The notes: a model not told the origin generated them from the sequence alone. A stretch of DNA of 64,000 nucleotides from an uncultured Pseudomonadota bacterium (GCA_913055625.1 CAJXJW010000001.1:434001-498000); one strand, 5' to 3'; positions 45,722-55,648 are shown, numbered from the stretch's first letter. Translations and numbers: made by a program.

Positions 45722-46213
45722 GTGACGCCGGCCGACCTGGAGCAGTGGAACGTCGCGATGCGGTTGGGGCTGCCCCTCGCGGTCATCGCACTCGCCTACG
45801 TGATCGGAAGCTGGCTCGAACGCCGTCACTTTCGTCGTATTCGGGAGCGGGAGGAGGCATTCCGCACGTTCCCGGTCACGACGTTCGAGGCCTTGCCGGA
45901 GAACTGGCGCGTGGGTGGCAGCGAACTCGTTGCGGGCAGCGTCGTCGTGTCGCTCGACTACTTCAAACGCATCGTCGCCGGCCTGCGGGGATTGGTCGGG
46001 GGACGCATCCGGACCTACGAGCCGCTGCTCGACAGGGCGCGCCGCGAAGCCCTGCTGCGCATGATCGAAGTCGCGCGGAACCGGCAGTATGATGCCGTGA
46101 TCAACGTGCGCCTCGAAACGTCCAGGCTTGCCAACGCAAAGGGCAACGGCGAGGGCACCGCTGGCGTCGAGATGCTCGCATTCGGCACCGCGGTCAAGCT
46201 GGACCGCCGCTGA
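45722..46213 (+). CDS. Membrane-anchored YbjQ-like protein
   Basis: A 163-residue protein. One N-terminal transmembrane helix (about 13-32, MRLGLPLAVIALAYVIGSWL) is followed by a YbjQ-like domain with GRIRTYEPLLDRARREALLR and DAVINVRLETS, mirroring the preceding protein. It starts with GTG at 45722. The pair likely arose by duplication, with the second gaining a membrane anchor, and ends 10 bases before an M48 protease gene. Confidence 0.8.
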   Translation: MTPADLEQWNVAMRLGLPLAVIALAYVIGSWLERRHFRRIREREEAFRTFPVTTFEALPENWRVGGSELVAGSVVVSLDYFKRIVAGLRGLVGGRIRTYEPLLDRARREALLRMIEVARNRQYDAVINVRLETSRLANAKGNGEGTAGVEMLAFGTAVKLDRR

Positions 46214-46223
46214 CGGCGCGCCG

Positions 46224-47018
46224 ATGCGCTACGTATCCCGCAAGCCGCGCGACGACGTCAACGTCAGCCCGGAGCACCCGCTCGTGGAGGCCGCCACGCT
46301 CGCCGTCGGCGTCGGGGTTGCGACGGCCGTCGTCGTTCTCCTGCTCGTCGTGTTCGTGGACGTCGTCCTGCACTTCGTCCCGCCATCGGCCGAGGTTCGA
46401 CTGTTCGGCGACTGGCAGCCGGACGACCTGGTTCGTCTCGACGGGGACGACCCGCGCGAGGCGGCAGTCGCCGACCTGCTTGCGCGAGTCGCGGCACGCT
46501 GGCCGGACACGGACTACCGGTTCCGTGCCGTCGTCAACGTATCGGACGAGCCCAACGCGCTTGCGATGCCCGGCGGGCTGATCGTCGTTACGACGGGATT
46601 GCTCGACGACGTCGAATCGGAGAACGAGCTGGCGTTCGTGCTGGGCCACGAGCTCGGCCATTTCCGAAACCGTGATCACATACGCGGGCTCGGTCGGGGC
46701 GTCGTGTTGACGATCGCTCTCGCGGCCGTGAGCGGGAAATCGGGTGGCGTGACGCCGGGCATGACGGTCGCCGACGTCACGCTGCGCAGCGTCGGGCGCC
46801 GGCAGGAGATCGACGCGGATGCCTTCGGGCTGGCGCTCGTCGACGCCGAGTTCGGCCATGTGAACGGCGCCGACGACTTTTTCCGGCGTCACGGCGAGTC
46901 GGCGGGCGGCTGGTTCGCCACGCATCCCGCGGCGGCCGATCGGGTAAGCCGGCTCGGGGAGGCGGCGGATTCCCGGGGGTACGACCGGCAAGGCGAGCTG
47001 ACCGGACTTTCGTGGTGA
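46224..47018 (+). CDS. M48 family membrane metalloprotease
   Basis: A 264-residue protein with an N-terminal transmembrane helix (about 26-50, TLAVGVGVATAVVVLLLVVF) and a zinc-protease domain. HELGH at 142-146 is the HExxH motif, and EIDADAFGL downstream supplies the third ligand. This fits Zn peptidases of the M48/BepA-like group acting at the periplasmic face. It is the third gene of a tight run with the YbjQ pair, which suggests a joint membrane or envelope role. Confidence 0.82.
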   Translation: MRYVSRKPRDDVNVSPEHPLVEAATLAVGVGVATAVVVLLLVVFVDVVLHFVPPSAEVRLFGDWQPDDLVRLDGDDPREAAVADLLARVAARWPDTDYRFRAVVNVSDEPNALAMPGGLIVVTTGLLDDVESENELAFVLGHELGHFRNRDHIRGLGRGVVLTIALAAVSGKSGGVTPGMTVADVTLRSVGRRQEIDADAFGLALVDAEFGHVNGADDFFRRHGESAGGWFATHPAAADRVSRLGEAADSRGYDRQGELTGLSW

Positions 47019-47083
47019 GGCTCCAAAGCGTGCCGGGCTTTGTGTAGGCTAGGCGGCTACTCGGGTCAGCCGGAAACGTCAGC

Positions 47084-49291
47084 ATGTCCGTCTTCGACGA
47101 ACTGAAACGGCGAAACGTGTTTCGCGTGGCCGCGGCCTATGCCGTGGTCGGGTGGCTGGTCGTCGAGGTCGCGACGACGCTGTTGCCGACCTTCGGGGCG
47201 CCGGAGTGGGTGGCCAAAGCGCTCGTCGTCGTCATTGCCCTGGGATTCGTGCCGGCGATCATCGTCGCCTGGGCCTTCGAGCTCACGCCGGACGGCATCC
47301 GGCGCGAGTCGCAGGTCGACCGGCAGGCCTCGATCACTCGGGAGACCGGGCGCAAGCTCGACCTGGTCACGATCGCCGCCGTCATCATCGGCGTTGGTTT
47401 CCTCGGGCTGTCACGCTTCATCGGGTCTCCGGCCCCGGCCGGCCCGGCATCCGGGGCGGCAGTGCCAATGGATGCGTCGGTGGCTGTCCTGCCGTTTGTC
47501 AACATGTCGGATAGCGGTGAGAACGAGTACTTCTCGGACGGTCTTACCGAGACGCTGCTGCACATGCTGGCCCAGGTTCCCGAGCTCAAGGTCGCGGCAC
47601 GCACGTCGAGTTTCGCGTTCAAGGGACGACAGCAGGACGTGCGCGAGATCGCGAGCGCACTCAGCGTTGCGCACGTGCTGGAAGGGAGCGTCCAGCGTGC
47701 CGGCGACAGGGTGCGGATCACGGCGCAGCTCATACGCGCCGACGACGGGTTTCATGTCTGGTCGGAAAGCTACGACCGGACGTTGAGCGATATTTTTTCG
47801 ATCCAGGACGAGATCGCGACGTCGGTCAGCGGCGCGCTCACACACTCGTTGCTGGGTGGTGGCGACGTCGTCGCCATTGTGAGTATCGACACGGAGAACA
47901 TCGGCGCCTACGACGCGTACCTGAAAGCGCTCAGCGACATCGCGACGCATTCGTACGCCAGTCTGGCCTCTGCGGAGCAACAGTTGAAGCAGGCACTGGC
48001 ACTGGATCCGGGCTTCAGCGACGCGAAGATCGGCCTCGCTCACGTCTACATGCGGCAGGCGAACACGGGAATGCTGCCGATCGAGGAATCCTGGCGTCGG
48101 GCCGGCGCGTTGCTGGACGAGGTGATTGCAGCCCACCCGGACAACTACGAAGCGCAGGCCCATGCGCTCATCAACGACATCGAGTATCACGTACAGACCG
48201 GAAATTCGCTGGCCGAGGTCGAAGCCGTTCCGCAACTCCGCGATATTCTCAGTAGATCGCCGGCCAACCAGCCTGCCCGGATTCAGCTCGCGCGCACACT
48301 GGCATTCTTCAAGCAGCCGGACGAGTCCGAGGAACACTTCCGCATCCTCCTGGAAACCGATGCGCTGAATCCGCAGCTGCACTGGCTGCGCGGCGATGCC
48401 ATGCTCAACGCCGGGCGGATCGACGATGCGCTGGCAGCGTTTCAGCGCTCCGCCGAGCTCGAGCCGGACAATCCGAACGCCTGGGCGAGGATCGGCGACG
48501 TGCGCCGTCAGCAGGGCGACGCGGTCGGCTTCGTCGATAACTACCAGCGGGCCGTCGACAAGGATCCGCAGGACAGCGAACTGGCCTCGATGCTCGCGAA
48601 CTACCTGTTCCTGTTCGGCCTGATCGAGCACGGTGACGAATACCTGAACCGCGCCGCCGCGATTGCGCCGTCGCACCAGATGACTGCGGTCAGCCGGATG
48701 CTCAGGCACCGTTCGCTCGGCGACACGGACGCGGCGCTTGAGGTCGCCCGCTTCGTGATCGCGGATGACGGCGAGAGCCGGCATCGATCGTTCGCGCAGG
48801 CGGTAGCAGCGTTCGTCGACCTGAGCCTCGCCCGGGGCGAGGCGGAGTCCGCCTACCTGTTCCTCGAGAACAACGTGCCCGGCATCAATCGGCCCGACCG
48901 CACGGACCTGCCGCTGAAAGTGGTGATTGCGCAGTCGACGATGTTCCCGCTTTGGTACGCCGCGTTGCCTGACGACCAGGCGGAGGAGAAGATCGCAGAC
49001 TGGGAGCGGAGCCTGCAGATTGCCGGCTTCGACGCGTCGGACCAGCCCTACGACTACGTCGATATCCTGGCGCTACGGGGCGACACGGCGGGCGCGGCGG
49101 ACATCGTGCTCGAGTCGCTGTTATCGCGCCCGCCGGCGCGGTTCGCCGACTGGCAGCACTACTTTTCCCGGCGCCCGCTGGCGAAGGTCGTCGCCGATCC
49201 GCGCGTGGCAAGCGAGCTCGATCGTTACGCTGCGGAAACGGACCGGTTGCGCGAGTCCCTGCTCGCGCACTTTGCGAGCCGGTCTCCCTAG
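47084..49291 (+). CDS. Large membrane TPR protein with FlgO-like domain
   Basis: A 735-residue protein. Residues 1-110 hold about three transmembrane helices (starting VFRVAAAYAVVGWLVVEVAT), followed by a TolB/FlgO-like domain (about 128-250: VAVLPFVNMSDSGENEYFSD then GLTETLLHML). From about 300 on, several TPR-like helical repeats appear. Such proteins resemble the CadC/adenylate-cyclase-associated type without the DNA-binding domain and are common in marine Gammaproteobacteria. The role is unknown. Its stop codon overlaps that of the convergent permease gene by 4 bases. Confidence 0.8.
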   Translation: MSVFDELKRRNVFRVAAAYAVVGWLVVEVATTLLPTFGAPEWVAKALVVVIALGFVPAIIVAWAFELTPDGIRRESQVDRQASITRETGRKLDLVTIAAVIIGVGFLGLSRFIGSPAPAGPASGAAVPMDASVAVLPFVNMSDSGENEYFSDGLTETLLHMLAQVPELKVAARTSSFAFKGRQQDVREIASALSVAHVLEGSVQRAGDRVRITAQLIRADDGFHVWSESYDRTLSDIFSIQDEIATSVSGALTHSLLGGGDVVAIVSIDTENIGAYDAYLKALSDIATHSYASLASAEQQLKQALALDPGFSDAKIGLAHVYMRQANTGMLPIEESWRRAGALLDEVIAAHPDNYEAQAHALINDIEYHVQTGNSLAEVEAVPQLRDILSRSPANQPARIQLARTLAFFKQPDESEEHFRILLETDALNPQLHWLRGDAMLNAGRIDDALAAFQRSAELEPDNPNAWARIGDVRRQQGDAVGFVDNYQRAVDKDPQDSELASMLANYLFLFGLIEHGDEYLNRAAAIAPSHQMTAVSRMLRHRSLGDTDAALEVARFVIADDGESRHRSFAQAVAAFVDLSLARGEAESAYLFLENNVPGINRPDRTDLPLKVVIAQSTMFPLWYAALPDDQAEEKIADWERSLQIAGFDASDQPYDYVDILALRGDTAGAADIVLESLLSRPPARFADWQHYFSRRPLAKVVADPRVASELDRYAAETDRLRESLLAHFASRSP

Positions 49292-50475
49292 AGTTCCCTG
49301 AGCGCCTGCGCCACCGGCAGCCGCGCGGCGCGGATCGCCGGGAAGAACCCGCCAACCACGCCGATGATCAGGGCTGCGTACAGGCCCTGCAGCAGCAGGT
49401 CCGGCGTCACGGCGAAATCGAACACGACCTGGCTGAAGCTCTGGCCGTTGAGCGTCGACACCTGGAACCCGTTGAAGACGACGAAGGCGATGAGCCCGCC
49501 GACGACGCCGCCGATCAGCGCGAGGATCGTGGACTCGACGACAGTGGAGACCATGACGGGAAACGGCCCGAAACCGAGCGCGCGGAGCGTCGCGATCTCC
49601 TTGCCGCGCACGGAGACCGACGAGTACATCGAGTTCAGCGCGCCGAAGACGGCGCCGATGGCCATCAGGATGGTGAGCGGGTAGCCGACGCCCCGGATGA
49701 ACTGCGTCATTCCAGACGCCTGCGTCGAGTAGTACTCGCGCTCCGTCATGACGTCTGGCTCGATGCGCGGATCCTCGGTGAGCGCGGTTTCCAGCGCCTC
49801 GATGCTGTCCGGCGACTCCAGGCGAACCCGCACGGACTGGTACGAGTTGCCGCGGCGGTACGCGTCCTGCAGTACCCGCACGTCGGCCCACAGCTCGGAC
49901 TCGGACACGCTGCCGTTCGCCTCGAAGATGCCGACGATATCCCACTCGTTCTGGCCGAAGCGGATGGACGAGCCGACGTCGAGGCCGACGAACTCCTGGT
50001 GCGCCGAGCGGCCGACCACGATCTCGCGCTTGCCGGGCTCGAAGAGGCGGCCTTCCGCGATGCGGACGCCCGGCCGGACCTCCAGCGCGCCGGCCATCAC
50101 GCCGCGGAACGGCACGTTGGCATCGGCGTCGCTGTTGCGCATGCGCACGTCGGCAATGACATAGAGTTCCGGCGACACGATCGGCTTGTCACCGTCTCTC
50201 AGCACGCCGGGCGCGTTCTCGATGATGACGACCTGCTCGTTCGAGAAACCGCTGTTCATTTCCGACGTCGCCCCGGTGCGCAGGACGATGGCAGTACCGT
50301 CCGTGCCGGCGGAGAGCATCGTGCGCTCGAAGCCGCGCGCCATCGAAAGGACCGCCGCGAACACGAGCACGACGGCAGCAACGCCGACGACCGCGACCAT
50401 CGACGACCCGAGGCGCTGTGGCAGGTTGCGCAGGTTGAGCAACGTGATGGCGATTATCTGCTTGATCGATTTCAT
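49288..50475 (-). CDS. ABC transporter permease (MacB/LolC-like)
   Basis: A 395-residue permease with an N-terminal helix (about 20-42, SMVAVVGVAAVVLVFAAVLS), a large extracytoplasmic domain (about 45-270), and three C-terminal helices. KEIATLRALGFG and RAARLPVAQALREL are the family signatures (MacB/FtsX type). It is the last gene of a four-gene operon with another permease, an ATPase and an HlyD-type adaptor. The start at 50475 gives the family N-terminus. The substrate cannot be told from sequence. Confidence 0.88.
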   Translation of the reverse strand: MKSIKQIIAITLLNLRNLPQRLGSSMVAVVGVAAVVLVFAAVLSMARGFERTMLSAGTDGTAIVLRTGATSEMNSGFSNEQVVIIENAPGVLRDGDKPIVSPELYVIADVRMRNSDADANVPFRGVMAGALEVRPGVRIAEGRLFEPGKREIVVGRSAHQEFVGLDVGSSIRFGQNEWDIVGIFEANGSVSESELWADVRVLQDAYRRGNSYQSVRVRLESPDSIEALETALTEDPRIEPDVMTEREYYSTQASGMTQFIRGVGYPLTILMAIGAVFGALNSMYSSVSVRGKEIATLRALGFGPFPVMVSTVVESTILALIGGVVGGLIAFVVFNGFQVSTLNGQSFSQVVFDFAVTPDLLLQGLYAALIIGVVGGFFPAIRAARLPVAQALREL

Positions 50476-50483
50476 GAGAGTCC

Positions 50484-51641
50484 TCAGGCGCGGGCGAGTG
50501 CGTCGACGATCGTCAGGCGCATGGCTTTGAGCGCCGGGAAGATGCCAGCCGCGATGCCGGCGCCAATCATGATGGCCAGTGCGGTCATCGCGGACGAACC
50601 CGGCAGGTAGATTCCCGGAAGGAACGCGCCGATCGCCGACGCGGCGACCTGAACGAGCAGCCAGCCGAGCCCCAGGCCGAGCAGCCCGCCGATCAGCATG
50701 ATCGTGATCGACTCGGTGAGCACGATACCGAGAACCGAGCCGTCGCTGAAGCCCAGCGTCTTGAGGACGGCCAGTTCCGAGATGCGTTCCCGGACTGACT
50801 GCGACATCGTGTTGCCGGCAACCAGGAGCAGCGTGAAGAATACGGCGCCCAGGATCAGCGTGACGATGAGCTGGATGTTGCCGAACTGTTTCGCAAACGA
50901 CTGGGCGAACGCGGCCTCCGTGCTGGTGTCGGTTTCGCTCGGCGAGTTCGCGAACTGCATATCGATGGCATTGGCGACGGCCACGGCGTCCGCGCCGGGC
51001 TCGATGCGCAGCACGTACCAGCCGACCGTGCCCTTGCCGTACAGGCGGTTCTCCTCGAAGTAGTCGTAGTTCATCAACATGTACGCCGACGAGCCGCGGG
51101 GATCGGACGTGGAGAAGATGCCCTCGATGTCGAATTCCCAGTTGTTGCCGCCGTCGGCATTCGGCCAGATCGTGGAGATGAGCGGAATGCGGTCGCCGAC
51201 CTTGATGCCGAAGCGGTCTGCGATCTCCCGGCCAATGACGGCGCCGGTGCGGTTCTTCGCGAACGCTTCGAGCTGTTCCGGCGGGATGTCGAGTTCCGGG
51301 TACAGCGCGAAGTACTCGTACGGATCGGTTGGAAACTGCCCGAACTGATTGCGTGGATCCTGGTAGTAACCGCCGAACCACGAGGCGTGAGTGACGCCGG
51401 CCACGCCTTCCGTCGCCGCGATGCGGTTCTTGTAGGCGATCGGCAACGGGTTGATCAGCGAGATCTTCTCGATCACGACGAGGCGTTCGGCGTCGGCGAC
51501 GTCAGCGCCGGCGCGGAACGCGTAGCCGATCGCGGACAGCAGTGCGAACAGCAGGAACGCGACGAGCACCGACAGGATCGTTAGCGACGTGCGGACCTTC
51601 TTCCGCCAGACGTTCTTCCAGACGAGTCCGAAGTATTTCAT
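50484..51641 (-). CDS. ABC transporter permease (MacB/LolC-like), second
   Basis: A 385-residue permease with the same layout: N-terminal helix (about 18-38), an extracytoplasmic domain, then three C-terminal helices (the first about 260-282). RISELAVLKTLGFSDGSVLG is the coupling motif, and ALKAMRLTIVDALA the end. Its start overlaps the ATPase end by 4 bases. Two unlike permeases suggest a heterodimeric transporter. Confidence 0.88.
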   Translation of the reverse strand: MKYFGLVWKNVWRKKVRTSLTILSVLVAFLLFALLSAIGYAFRAGADVADAERLVVIEKISLINPLPIAYKNRIAATEGVAGVTHASWFGGYYQDPRNQFGQFPTDPYEYFALYPELDIPPEQLEAFAKNRTGAVIGREIADRFGIKVGDRIPLISTIWPNADGGNNWEFDIEGIFSTSDPRGSSAYMLMNYDYFEENRLYGKGTVGWYVLRIEPGADAVAVANAIDMQFANSPSETDTSTEAAFAQSFAKQFGNIQLIVTLILGAVFFTLLLVAGNTMSQSVRERISELAVLKTLGFSDGSVLGIVLTESITIMLIGGLLGLGLGWLLVQVAASAIGAFLPGIYLPGSSAMTALAIMIGAGIAAGIFPALKAMRLTIVDALARA

Positions 51642-52327
51642 GCCACTTCCCGCTGCTTCAGCGTGCCCTTGTCGCAGTGGAGGGTGCGCTGCGCGTAATC
51701 GGCGGCCTGCGCGTCATGCGTCACCATGACGATGGTCTTGTCGTGCTCGCGGTTCAGGATTTGCAGGAGTTTCAGGATCTCGTCGGCCGTCTCCCGGTCG
51801 AGGTCGCCAGTCGGCTCGTCGCAAAGCAACAGCGGCGGGTCCGAGACGATCGCCCGCGCAATGGCGACACGTTGCTCCTGCCCGCCGGATAGCTCGCGGG
51901 GGTAATGTCGTGCGCGGTCGCCGAGACCGACGATGTCGAGCGCGATCTTCGCCCGGCGGGCGCGTTCCGAGCCACCGAAGCGCGTGAGCAGCAGCGGCAG
52001 CTCGACGTTCTTCTGCGCGGTCAGCACCGGCAGCAGGTTGTAGAACTGGAAGATGAACCCGACGTTCGTCGACCGCCAGCTCGAGAGTTGGCTGTTCGAC
52101 ATCTTCGACAGCTCGGCGTCGCCGACCCGCACCGAGCCTGCCGTGGGCCGGTCCAGCCCGCCGAGCAGGTTGAGGAGGGTCGTCTTCCCGGATCCGGACG
52201 GCCCCATAATGGCGATGAAGTCGCCCTTCGGAATCGTGAGATCGAGCTGGTGCAGGACCTCGACGCGCTCCTTGCCTTTCTGGTAGGTCCGGCTTACGCC
52301 CTCGAGTCGTGCCAGTGTTTCCGTCAT
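51638..52327 (-). CDS. ABC transporter ATPase (LolD/MacB-like)
   Basis: A 229-residue ATPase. Walker A GPSGSGKT (42-49), the signature [12 protein letters not shown], and Walker [13 protein letters not shown] are intact. The fold and size match LolD/MacB-type ATPases. The start at 52327 follows GGGGGAC, while a longer Asn-rich start at 52369 is less likely. It is the second gene of the HlyD-ATPase-permease-permease operon. Confidence 0.93.
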   Translation of the reverse strand: MTETLARLEGVSRTYQKGKERVEVLHQLDLTIPKGDFIAIMGPSGSGKTTLLNLLGGLDRPTAGSVRVGDAELSKMSNSQLSSWRSTNVGFIFQFYNLLPVLTAQKNVELPLLLTRFGGSERARRAKIALDIVGLGDRARHYPRELSGGQEQRVAIARAIVSDPPLLLCDEPTGDLDRETADEILKLLQILNREHDKTIVMVTHDAQAADYAQRTLHCDKGTLKQREVA

Positions 52328-52378
52328 GTTCGTCCCCCGCGGGCCTCGCGGCCCGTTGTTGTTGTTCAATGCGTGTTG

Positions 52379-53608
52379 TCAGTCGCTCGCTGTCTTGATG
52401 CGCTGCCCGTTTTCCAGCGGCGATTCGGCGGATTGCACGACCGTGTCACCCGCGACCAGGCCAGACACTACCAGAACGCGGTTGCGGTCACGGGGGCCGC
52501 CGACTTCGACATTGCGTCGTTCGGCGGCGCCGTTCCGGACCAGCCAGACGTAGTCGCCGCTGTCGTCCGAGTGCAACGCCTGCCCGGCGATCATGACGCC
52601 CTGGACCTCCGGTTCCTCGTTCGCCGGCAAGGCGCCGAGGAACGAGACCTTGACGCCCATGTCGCGCAGGATGCGCCGGTCACGTTCGAGGAAGCCGATA
52701 CGTACCCGTACCGTGGCCTTCTGCCGGTCCGCGGTCGGGATGATGGCAACGACTTCCGCCGGGATGCGCCAGTCGGGATAGGCATCCAGCACGGCCGATA
52801 CCCGCTGCCCCGGTTCGACGCGCTGAATATACGCCTCATTCACGTCCACTTCGATTTCCAGTGAATCCGTGTCGATGATGGTGCAGATGCCGGTGCGGGT
52901 GAAGCCGCCGCCGGCCGACACCGGAGAAATCATCTCGCCGGGCTGTGCATTCTTGGTGACCACCATGCCGGAGAACGGCGCCCGGATCGTCATGTTCGCG
53001 AGCGCGTCTTCCGCCAGCGCGACGCTGCGCTCGGCGACCTTGACATTCTCCTCGCCGGTTTCCAGGCGCGCCTCCAGTTCGTCGTAGGTTGCAACGGCCT
53101 GGTCCACGCTGGACTGGCTCGCCAGGTCCCGCTCGCGCAGGTCGAGAAGCCGGTCGCGCGCGAGTTTCGCGTTTCGCAGCTGGGCACGGATCTCGTCGAG
53201 CTGGGCGCGTGCCGCCTCGACGCGGGAGACCGCGAGGTCGAGCTGGGCACGTTCCGTCGAGTCGTCCAGGGTTGCGACGACCTGGCCGGCCTCCACGCGC
53301 ATGCCTTCCTCGACCAGGACTTCCTCGACCTTGCCGGTGATCTTCGAGGAGACCGTCGTCTGGCGGCGCGCGACCACGTAGCCGGAGGCGTCGAGGACGC
53401 TGTTCGCCGCCGCCGCGCTCGGCGGCCGGCGGGCGATGTCCGTTTCCACCTGCACCGTGCCGCCGCCGCGGCCGGCCAGCAGCCACCAGGCTGCGATGCC
53501 CGCGACAACGACGAGCAGCAAGGCCGGCAGCCACCAGTTGCGTGCCGGTGGCGGTGCCGCGCTGCGATCGATCTTGAGCTCGTTGATGCGCTCTGACGGG
53601 TCGGCCAT
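52379..53608 (-). CDS. Periplasmic adaptor (HlyD/MacA family)
   Basis: A 409-residue membrane-fusion protein. A transmembrane helix lies near residues 25-45 (WWLPALLLVVVAGIAAWWLL). It is followed by a lipoyl-like split domain (GKVEEVLVEEGMRVEAGQVV and RAPFSGMVVTKNAQPGEMIS) and an alpha hairpin (about 115-215) rich in coiled coil. It would link the inner-membrane ABC transporter to an outer-membrane channel, although no TolC gene is in the window. It is the first gene of the operon. Confidence 0.9.
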   Translation of the reverse strand: MADPSERINELKIDRSAAPPPARNWWLPALLLVVVAGIAAWWLLAGRGGGTVQVETDIARRPPSAAAANSVLDASGYVVARRQTTVSSKITGKVEEVLVEEGMRVEAGQVVATLDDSTERAQLDLAVSRVEAARAQLDEIRAQLRNAKLARDRLLDLRERDLASQSSVDQAVATYDELEARLETGEENVKVAERSVALAEDALANMTIRAPFSGMVVTKNAQPGEMISPVSAGGGFTRTGICTIIDTDSLEIEVDVNEAYIQRVEPGQRVSAVLDAYPDWRIPAEVVAIIPTADRQKATVRVRIGFLERDRRILRDMGVKVSFLGALPANEEPEVQGVMIAGQALHSDDSGDYVWLVRNGAAERRNVEVGGPRDRNRVLVVSGLVAGDTVVQSAESPLENGQRIKTASD

Positions 53609-53665
53609 TCTTTTTGCTCTTGTCGTCTGCCGCCTGGTCCCCCCTGGCGGACGCGCAATGCTAAC

Positions 53666-53700
53666 AAAAAAACGCCCCGCGATCCGTGGATCGCGGGGCG
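53666..53700 (-). terminator. Rho-independent terminator
   Basis: On the minus strand: a 13-base perfect stem CGCCCCGCGATCC with a 2-base loop (or an 11-bp stem with a larger loop), followed by T7. It sits 46 bases after the stop of the lipoprotein gene and ends that transcript. Confidence 0.92.
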
Positions 53701-53746
53701 GAGCCTTTGGCGACGTCGCGGGCGAGGGCGCTGCGGCCGGCCCGGC

Positions 53747-55648
53747 CTACGGCTCGACGAGATGGATGCCGATCTTGTTCGCCGTGAGAATATTCGACGC
53801 GGCGTCGTAGTGGCCGCGCGCATGCACCGAGCGGGCGGGCGTCACGCCGTCGAGGCGTTCCGCGAGGTCGACCAGGAAGTCGCCGTAGTCGGTGTACAGC
53901 TGCAGGCTGGCCCTGGACCGGATGTAGAACAGTGCCCGGCCGTCCGTGGCCGGCTCGATCAGGGTGTTCGTGCCAAGTGTCGTCAGGTCGGTCAGTACGG
54001 GGCCCTGCTTGATGAATCGGCGGGCGTCGATGTCGGGATTCCGGTTGTCGAGGAGCAGGCCCGTCGTATCGAGCATCGTGAACGGCGTGGTGGTACCGCC
54101 GGCGCCCCAGCCCACCCCGAGCGCGCTCCGCACGCGGGAATAGTCGACGATCGTGCGGCCGTTGAAGTCCGGCGGGGCAGCGCCGAATGCCGCGGGGAAC
54201 CCGCGGGCGACGATGGGCTGGCCCGCGGCGGCACTGTCGACGGCGAGATCGCCGGTGGCGATCTCGTAGTTGTCGGGGGCGGCGTCCAGGTCCGGGGACA
54301 TGCCCGTGCCGGCAAAGTCGAACACCGACACGCGGCGTCGGTCGATCGAGTGCAGCGTGATGTCCGTCTGCCCGTCGATGACCGAGTTCACGACACCCGA
54401 CACGCGCGTCAGGTGCAGGCGCACGGCGCCTTCCGTGGCATCGAACAGGATCTGCGGGGACCTGGCGTCGGTGACACTGCCGCCGAGCTGCGCGCCACGT
54501 ACCGTCACGCGCTGGCCGATCGATATCGCGCCGGTATCGAGGTCGGCGCCACGATCGCCGTCGCGAAGCACTGTCGTGTTCGGGCCGACCTCGACGACGA
54601 TGTCATCGTGAAAGTGCGCGATGCGGTTCCACGGGATGAGTTTCGCGCCGCGCACGGTCAGGAAATTCCCGTCACGGGCAATGACATTGCCGACCACCGC
54701 GTCGAAATCGCTGCCCGGTACGCTGGATCCGGCCAGGGTGGTATGCGCCGTGAAGGTCCGGCTGACGACATCGAGCGTGCCGGCGGCGACCGTCGGCGTA
54801 CCCGGACCGGCGGCGCCCAGTGCCCGCAGGCCTTCGCTGCCGAGGAACGGTATGCCGTCCACCTCGAACTCGGTGTCGTCGGTCGTGTGCACGGACACCC
54901 GGCCGAAATCGCCATCGTGGTCGTGAAACGGCCGGATCGCGACGATGTAACTGCCGTCGTCCTCGTTCACCGAGACGAGCGGGCCGCGGACGCGCATGTC
55001 CTTTTCTTCGACCGGCGCGACCTCCGCGACGATGAACGGCTCCACGGCCGCCGTGACGGGTGTGGCCGCCAGGTCCACCAGGTGCGACGCGGCCAGGTCG
55101 AAATCGAGTTGCAACAGCGCGGGCCGGCCACGGGTCACGACCAGCCGGTCGCGATCGGAGAGCACGATGTCGAGTTCGGTCCGCGCCAGTGCGTTGCCAT
55201 CGTGGTCCGTGACGACGGCTTCGGTCGCCTCGCCGCCGGTTTCGACGTAAACCTCCGCATTCGCGTAGTCGAGGGTGATCGTGCCCGACACGTAGGTAGC
55301 GGGCGGAACCGTCGCGGCGGTCAGCAACTCGGTCAGGTCGACGTAGTCGGCGAAATCGATGCGCGTGCTGCGTGGCAGCGCCTCGACGACGCGGCCGCTC
55401 GCCGTCGTCAGCGTCAACTGCACGACGTCCACGGTATAGGTGATGAAATCGCCGTCCGCGTCCGTCAGGCCGACCAGGACCGTGCCGCACGCTTCGAAGG
55501 TCGTCGCATCGGTCGGGTCGCAGGCGGCGGCCGGCGCGGGATCATTGGTCGCCGTTGACCCGCCACCACCGCCGCAGGCCGCCATCGTGGCGACCAGCAG
55601 CCATGCGGCGACGCGGCCGGCCCGTTGTTTTATTGCTGCGTGGTTCAT
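53747..55648 (-). CDS. Large DUF4382/DUF5666-type lipoprotein
   Basis: A 633-residue outer-surface or periplasmic lipoprotein. The signal ends in ATMAACGGGGG, with the Cys near residue 25 as the lipobox and a Gly/Asn-rich linker. Residues 55-150 resemble DUF4382 (TYTVDVVQLTLTTASGRVVE and TYVSGTITLDYANAEVYVE). The rest holds several beta repeats of DUF5666 type (VRGPLVSVNEDDGSYIV, VVGNVIARDGNFLTVRGA). The ATG at 55648 is preferred because GGAG lies 6 bases upstream; 55654 is next. Function is unknown. It ends at a strong terminator. Confidence 0.78.
   Translation of the reverse strand: MNHAAIKQRAGRVAAWLLVATMAACGGGGGSTATNDPAPAAACDPTDATTFEACGTVLVGLTDADGDFITYTVDVVQLTLTTASGRVVEALPRSTRIDFADYVDLTELLTAATVPPATYVSGTITLDYANAEVYVETGGEATEAVVTDHDGNALARTELDIVLSDRDRLVVTRGRPALLQLDFDLAASHLVDLAATPVTAAVEPFIVAEVAPVEEKDMRVRGPLVSVNEDDGSYIVAIRPFHDHDGDFGRVSVHTTDDTEFEVDGIPFLGSEGLRALGAAGPGTPTVAAGTLDVVSRTFTAHTTLAGSSVPGSDFDAVVGNVIARDGNFLTVRGAKLIPWNRIAHFHDDIVVEVGPNTTVLRDGDRGADLDTGAISIGQRVTVRGAQLGGSVTDARSPQILFDATEGAVRLHLTRVSGVVNSVIDGQTDITLHSIDRRRVSVFDFAGTGMSPDLDAAPDNYEIATGDLAVDSAAAGQPIVARGFPAAFGAAPPDFNGRTIVDYSRVRSALGVGWGAGGTTTPFTMLDTTGLLLDNRNPDIDARRFIKQGPVLTDLTTLGTNTLIEPATDGRALFYIRSRASLQLYTDYGDFLVDLAERLDGVTPARSVHARGHYDAASNILTANKIGIHLVEP

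Noticed and set aside
50475-51381. Upstream in-frame extension of the first permease (to 51381)
   Set aside because: It runs through the second permease gene and has no membrane or family features; the start at 50475 gives the correct N-terminal helix.
53762-55558. 598-codon open frame antisense to the large lipoprotein gene
   Set aside because: The opposite frame has a lipoprotein signal, domain matches and a terminator; this one is low-complexity shadow.
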